In this document: positions 5,180 through 7,942 of the stretch, piece after piece | Numbering within the stretch: position 1 is the stretch's first letter | How the letters are laid out: the number at the start of each line of letters is the position of its first letter | Assembly: GCA_028284025.1 (NCBI GenBank) | Contig: JANQSM010000014.1 | Span: 1-7,942 of the forward strand | From: Alphaproteobacteria bacterium | GTDB lineage: Bacteria; Pseudomonadota; Alphaproteobacteria; JANQSM01 | Reading direction: 5' to 3' | Length of the DNA: 7,942 nt | Made by a program: the position numbers and the translations under genes | Notes under the pieces: model-generated | What the model was told of the DNA's origin: nothing | The model's database searches: none | The model's input: only the letters and a program-made list of their open reading frames with translations

Positions 5180-6553
5180 ATGTTTATGTTTGCACGCTCT
5201 TCCCGAAATCTGATTTTTTATGGTTTGCTATTCCTGGCGGTAATGATAGCGCTGGATTTAAAGTGGCAGCCCCGGGTGATCGAATCTGATGCCTTAAACT
5301 ATACTGCGATGGGGTATAATTGGGCAAAGTTTGGGGTGTTCTCTAGTGATATAAATGCGGATTCAACGCCTGAACCCTCTTTTAAGCGAGAGCCAGGTTA
5401 TGGTGTGTTTGCTGCTTTGACTACGTTTTATGTTCTACCTGGTGCCCTGGAAAAATCTTTTACCTGTTATCATAGTCTGGAAAACCCTTGTTATGAATAT
5501 ATTCGCGCTCTGGAGCGCTGGCAAAACGTATTAATTGCTTTAACTGCCTTGTTGTCGGCAATGGTTGTGTTTCATTTCACCGGGCATTATGGGTGGGCAA
5601 CCTTGCCCGCCGTTTTATATGTAGCCAATATTTATCTATGGGATATTACGGTTCCCGGTATGACAGAGCCTTTGGCTATTTTGCTGACTCTGGCTGCCAG
5701 CATTTTTTATTACCAGGCATTTCAGAAAAAAAGCATCACTTACGGATTGATAGCGGGGATTACCCTATCGATGCTGGCACTAACGAAAGCTGTGTTTGGC
5801 TATTTTGTTTATCCTGGAGCTTTAATTTTGCTGATAGGAGTTTTGCTGTACAAACATTATCGCCAGGCGATATTGGTAACGGTGGCTTTTATTATCGGCT
5901 TTTCAGCTTTAACGGGTTTATGGATGCACCGGAATGAAACCATGTTTGGCTCACAGGCTCTGGCACAGCGTGATACCAGCACTTTGTTGATTCGTGTGCA
6001 GTATAACAAAATGTCCTGGGATGAGTACTGGACAGCTTATCTTTACTGGACACCGTTTGTGAAGAATCTGGTTGTTCAATACGTAGACGAAAAAAATTGG
6101 AAAAACCTGGATCGTAAAAATCCTCAAGGCTATTTGCAGCAGGTAGAAAAAATAATGAAGCAGTCTTATGGTTATATCGAAGATCGAGCAGAACGTGAAA
6201 AAGCCCGCCAACAGTTTAAACAGGAATTGATAAAAAGCTTTGTTCAAGACTGGCCTAAACATATGGCCACCACGTTGGCCTTTTCTTGGCGCGGATTGTT
6301 CAGCGATTATACCAACATAGTTACATGGCCGTTAATGTTGGTTGGATTATTTCTGATTTTGCGCCAACGGCAATATCATTTCTTGATGTTTTTTGTTTTG
6401 GCGGCATACTGTTTTTCTGTTCACGCGGTATTTACCCATAATATACCGCGCTATAACAAACCAATTGGGCCAATGTTGGCGATCACGTCTGCGATTGTAC
6501 TACACCGGTTGACGCAAAAAGAGAGTCAAGGAAAGGGAGAGAAAAAGGCATGA
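5180..6553 (+). CDS. Multi-pass membrane glycosyltransferase, GT-C/GT39-like
   Basis: This 457-aa integral membrane protein has roughly 9-11 hydrophobic segments, the first at about 11-27 and the last at about 427-441. It resembles the ArnT/PMT/GT39 superfamily, which uses polyprenyl-phosphate sugars on the outer face of the membrane. Supporting motifs are the acidic residue of the first outer loop in ESDALNYTAMGYNWAKFG (D37, the usual catalytic position) and REPGYGVF (70-77), the common PGYP-like element. TEPLAILL (162-169) follows a helix, and RYNKPIGP (424-431) is the C-terminal RY..P..P element. A long soluble loop (about 258-360) lies between membrane segments. The product is divergent enough that substrate and acceptor are open. 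The next gene overlaps by 4 bp (ATGA) and encodes a likely polyprenyl-phosphate sugar synthase, the natural donor source. A second ATG two codons in (5186) is an alternative start. Confidence 0.82.
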   Translation: MFMFARSSRNLIFYGLLFLAVMIALDLKWQPRVIESDALNYTAMGYNWAKFGVFSSDINADSTPEPSFKREPGYGVFAALTTFYVLPGALEKSFTCYHSLENPCYEYIRALERWQNVLIALTALLSAMVVFHFTGHYGWATLPAVLYVANIYLWDITVPGMTEPLAILLTLAASIFYYQAFQKKSITYGLIAGITLSMLALTKAVFGYFVYPGALILLIGVLLYKHYRQAILVTVAFIIGFSALTGLWMHRNETMFGSQALAQRDTSTLLIRVQYNKMSWDEYWTAYLYWTPFVKNLVVQYVDEKNWKNLDRKNPQGYLQQVEKIMKQSYGYIEDRAEREKARQQFKQELIKSFVQDWPKHMATTLAFSWRGLFSDYTNIVTWPLMLVGLFLILRQRQYHFLMFFVLAAYCFSVHAVFTHNIPRYNKPIGPMLAITSAIVLHRLTQKESQGKGEKKA

Positions 6554-7470
6554 GTGATAAATCAATTCAAACACTGATAGTGGTTTTGCCAGCTTATAAC
6601 GAAGAAGCCCGCATTGGTGAAACGATCAAGGCACTAAAAGAAATTACACCGAGACTGGCAGAGCAGAGCGTTGCCATGAAAATCTTTGTCATTAATGATG
6701 GCTCAGAAGATAATACAGAAAGTGAAGCAACAAAGGCTGGTGCAGATCGTATTGTAAAACATCATGTTAATATGGGACTGGGGGCAGCCGTACGTACTGG
6801 TATGACCGCTGCTCGGGATGCTGGAGCAGATATTATTGTAAAGTTTGATGCTGACTTACAGCATGATCCTAAAGATATTCCAGATTTAATTCGCCCCATT
6901 CTGGATGAAGAATCTGATGTGGTGTATGGCAACCGCCATCCCCGGATCAGTTACAAAATGCCATTTATTCGTAAATGGGGGAACCGCTTTTTTGTGAGCT
7001 TGATGCGCATGCTATTGAATTGGCCAATCGAAGACAGTCAGCCGGGTATTTTTGCAATTAACCGGCGGTACTTTGTTAACTTCTTTTTGCCAGGAAACTA
7101 TAATTATACCCAGCAAATCCTGATTGATGCCTACCACAAGGGGATGCGTTTTTCTCATGTGCCTGTCGCATTTCGGAAGCGGGAAACAGGTAAATCTTTT
7201 ATCTCGCTGAAATACCCCTTCAAAGTTTTGGGCCAGATAGCTTTTCTGTTGATTGCTACCAAGCCACTGCGGGTGTTTGGGACAATTGGAGTGTTATTTC
7301 TGGCCGTGGGGACGGCAGTCTTTTTTGCTGACTTATATCAATGGGCATTTCATGCAGCCGAAAAGCCGGTGGTGCACGCCAATGCAGTATTAGGATTCTC
7401 TCTCTTTGGCCTGCAAACACTGTTTTTCGGGATTATTGCTGAATTACTGGTAAATATGAATTCACGATGA
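6550..7470 (+). CDS. GT2 polyprenyl-phosphate glycosyltransferase (DPM1-like)
   Basis: This 306-aa enzyme should load a sugar from a nucleotide donor onto polyprenyl (undecaprenyl) phosphate at the cytoplasmic membrane face. The GT-A domain covers about 7-225. PAYNEE (14-19) and VINDGSEDNT (D50) bind the nucleotide. FDADLQHDP contains the metal-binding D100-A-D102. DSQPGIFAINRRY (162-174) and RKRETGKSF (209-217) are conserved in dolichol-phosphate mannosyltransferase-like enzymes. Two membrane helices follow (about 243-262 and 278-300), as in bacterial polyprenyl-phosphate sugar synthases with a short C-terminal anchor. The sugar is not predictable. The start overlaps the preceding stop (ATGA), with GGAG about 10 bases upstream. 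The stop overlaps the next gene's ATG. Both overlaps indicate one translationally coupled operon with the GT-C enzyme and the epimerase. Confidence 0.93.
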   Translation: MSDKSIQTLIVVLPAYNEEARIGETIKALKEITPRLAEQSVAMKIFVINDGSEDNTESEATKAGADRIVKHHVNMGLGAAVRTGMTAARDAGADIIVKFDADLQHDPKDIPDLIRPILDEESDVVYGNRHPRISYKMPFIRKWGNRFFVSLMRMLLNWPIEDSQPGIFAINRRYFVNFFLPGNYNYTQQILIDAYHKGMRFSHVPVAFRKRETGKSFISLKYPFKVLGQIAFLLIATKPLRVFGTIGVLFLAVGTAVFFADLYQWAFHAAEKPVVHANAVLGFSLFGLQTLFFGIIAELLVNMNSR

Positions 7471-7942
7471 TGGCTGACTTCTCTCAATTCAAAAATACGT
7501 CATGCGTTGTAACGGGTGGTTTGGGTTTTATCGGTAGCCAGCTTGCTATTCGTTTGTTTGAGCTTGGCGCAAACGTAACGATTGTTGACAATTGCCATCC
7601 TGGAACAGGTTGTAATCCTTATAATATTCATCCGATAGAGAAAGAAATCACTTTACTAAAAGGGAGTATGGGGGATGAGGGTTTAATGCAAAAGCCGCTT
7701 AAAGAAGCGGATTATCTATTTGATTTAGGGGGGGCTACTGGGCATGGGGCCAGTATGCAGGATCCTGCACAGGATCTGGAAGCCAATACCCGATCTCACT
7801 TGAAGATGCTGATGCTGTGCCGGGATTATAATCCGGATATTGTAGCGGTTTATACTTCCAGCCGCAGTTTGTATGGTCCGTCGGAAGGGGAACATGTGAA
7901 GGAAGATCAGCCCTTGAATCTGATCGATATTAATGCAGTTAA
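7467..7942 (+). CDS. NAD-dependent nucleotide-sugar epimerase/dehydratase (extended SDR), 3' truncated by window
   Basis: The first 158 codons of an extended short-chain dehydrogenase are visible; the gene runs off the right edge. TGGLGFIGS (16-24) is the Gly-rich NAD-binding motif and D41 in VTIVDN is the ribose-binding acid after strand 2. GHGASMQDPAQDLEAN (92-107) and VYTSSRSLYGP (128-138) match the pattern of a subgroup that includes UDP-glucose 4-epimerase-like and CDP-tyvelose 2-epimerase-like enzymes, in which HxxSMxDP and STRxxYG are characteristic. LIDINAV (152-158) fits the PxDxNGxxK stretch of that subgroup. The catalytic YxxxK should lie just beyond the window and cannot be verified. 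ATG 7467 overlaps the previous stop by 4 bases; ATG 7470 is an equally plausible start. Likely role: interconverting a nucleotide sugar or its precursor for the upstream transferases. The exact substrate is unknown. Confidence 0.9.
   Translation, partial: MMADFSQFKNTSCVVTGGLGFIGSQLAIRLFELGANVTIVDNCHPGTGCNPYNIHPIEKEITLLKGSMGDEGLMQKPLKEADYLFDLGGATGHGASMQDPAQDLEANTRSHLKMLMLCRDYNPDIVAVYTSSRSLYGPSEGEHVKEDQPLNLIDINAV

Noticed and set aside
5951..6262. Minus-strand ORF opposite the GT-C gene
   Set aside because: It is a Phe/Leu-rich antisense translation of a membrane-protein gene, as expected by chance.
1..7942. CRISPR array, tRNA, rRNA, insertion sequence or phage genes
   Set aside because: No regularly spaced direct repeats, cloverleaf sequences, transposase or integrase motifs, or terminal inverted repeats were seen on either strand.

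Overview
The window looks like a chromosomal piece of a Gram-negative, probably alphaproteobacterial genome. The evidence is Sec-type signal peptides on two proteins, genes for polyprenyl-linked glycan assembly, AT-rich intergenic DNA, and sites matching the CtrA consensus TTAA-N7-TTAAC upstream of surface or secreted protein genes. The taxonomic assignment is inference; there is no rRNA or other marker gene here.

Left part (1-3021, all minus strand). Transcription runs right to left. A 216-residue secreted protein of unknown function (2371-3021) comes first and ends in a small hairpin terminator. It is followed by a tandem family of prepilin-like proteins: a complete copy (1129-2178), a second complete copy (136-1110), and the first 27 codons of a third (1-83) running off the window. 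All three share an almost invariant N-terminal segment beginning GFAIGLILLAVVLI after a short polar or basic leader. This resembles a class III (prepilin) signal peptide, but Leu replaces the usual Glu at mature position 5. The two complete copies also carry a pair of dockerin-type EF-hand calcium loops in the C-terminal third. This prepilin-like plus dockerin-like family is the most unusual content of the window.

Middle (3022-3989). A 299-bp divergent intergenic region holds a good sigma70-type promoter for the leftward secreted protein, with a perfect CtrA-like box inside it. A rightward gene at 3321 encodes a second small secreted protein of unknown function, with a -10-like TATAAT so close to its ATG that the mRNA may be leaderless.

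Right part (3986-7942). This is a glycan-assembly locus. A GT4 glycosyltransferase (minus) is divergent from a rightward operon of three tightly overlapping genes: a multi-pass GT-C/GT39-like membrane glycosyltransferase, a DPM1-like GT2 polyprenyl-phosphate glycosyltransferase with two C-terminal membrane helices, and the start of an extended-SDR nucleotide-sugar epimerase/dehydratase. A coherent reading is that the epimerase shapes the nucleotide sugar, the GT2 enzyme loads a sugar onto the polyprenyl phosphate, and the GT-C enzyme transfers it to an acceptor outside the cytoplasm. The acceptor is unknown; the nearby surface proteins or a polysaccharide are both possible.
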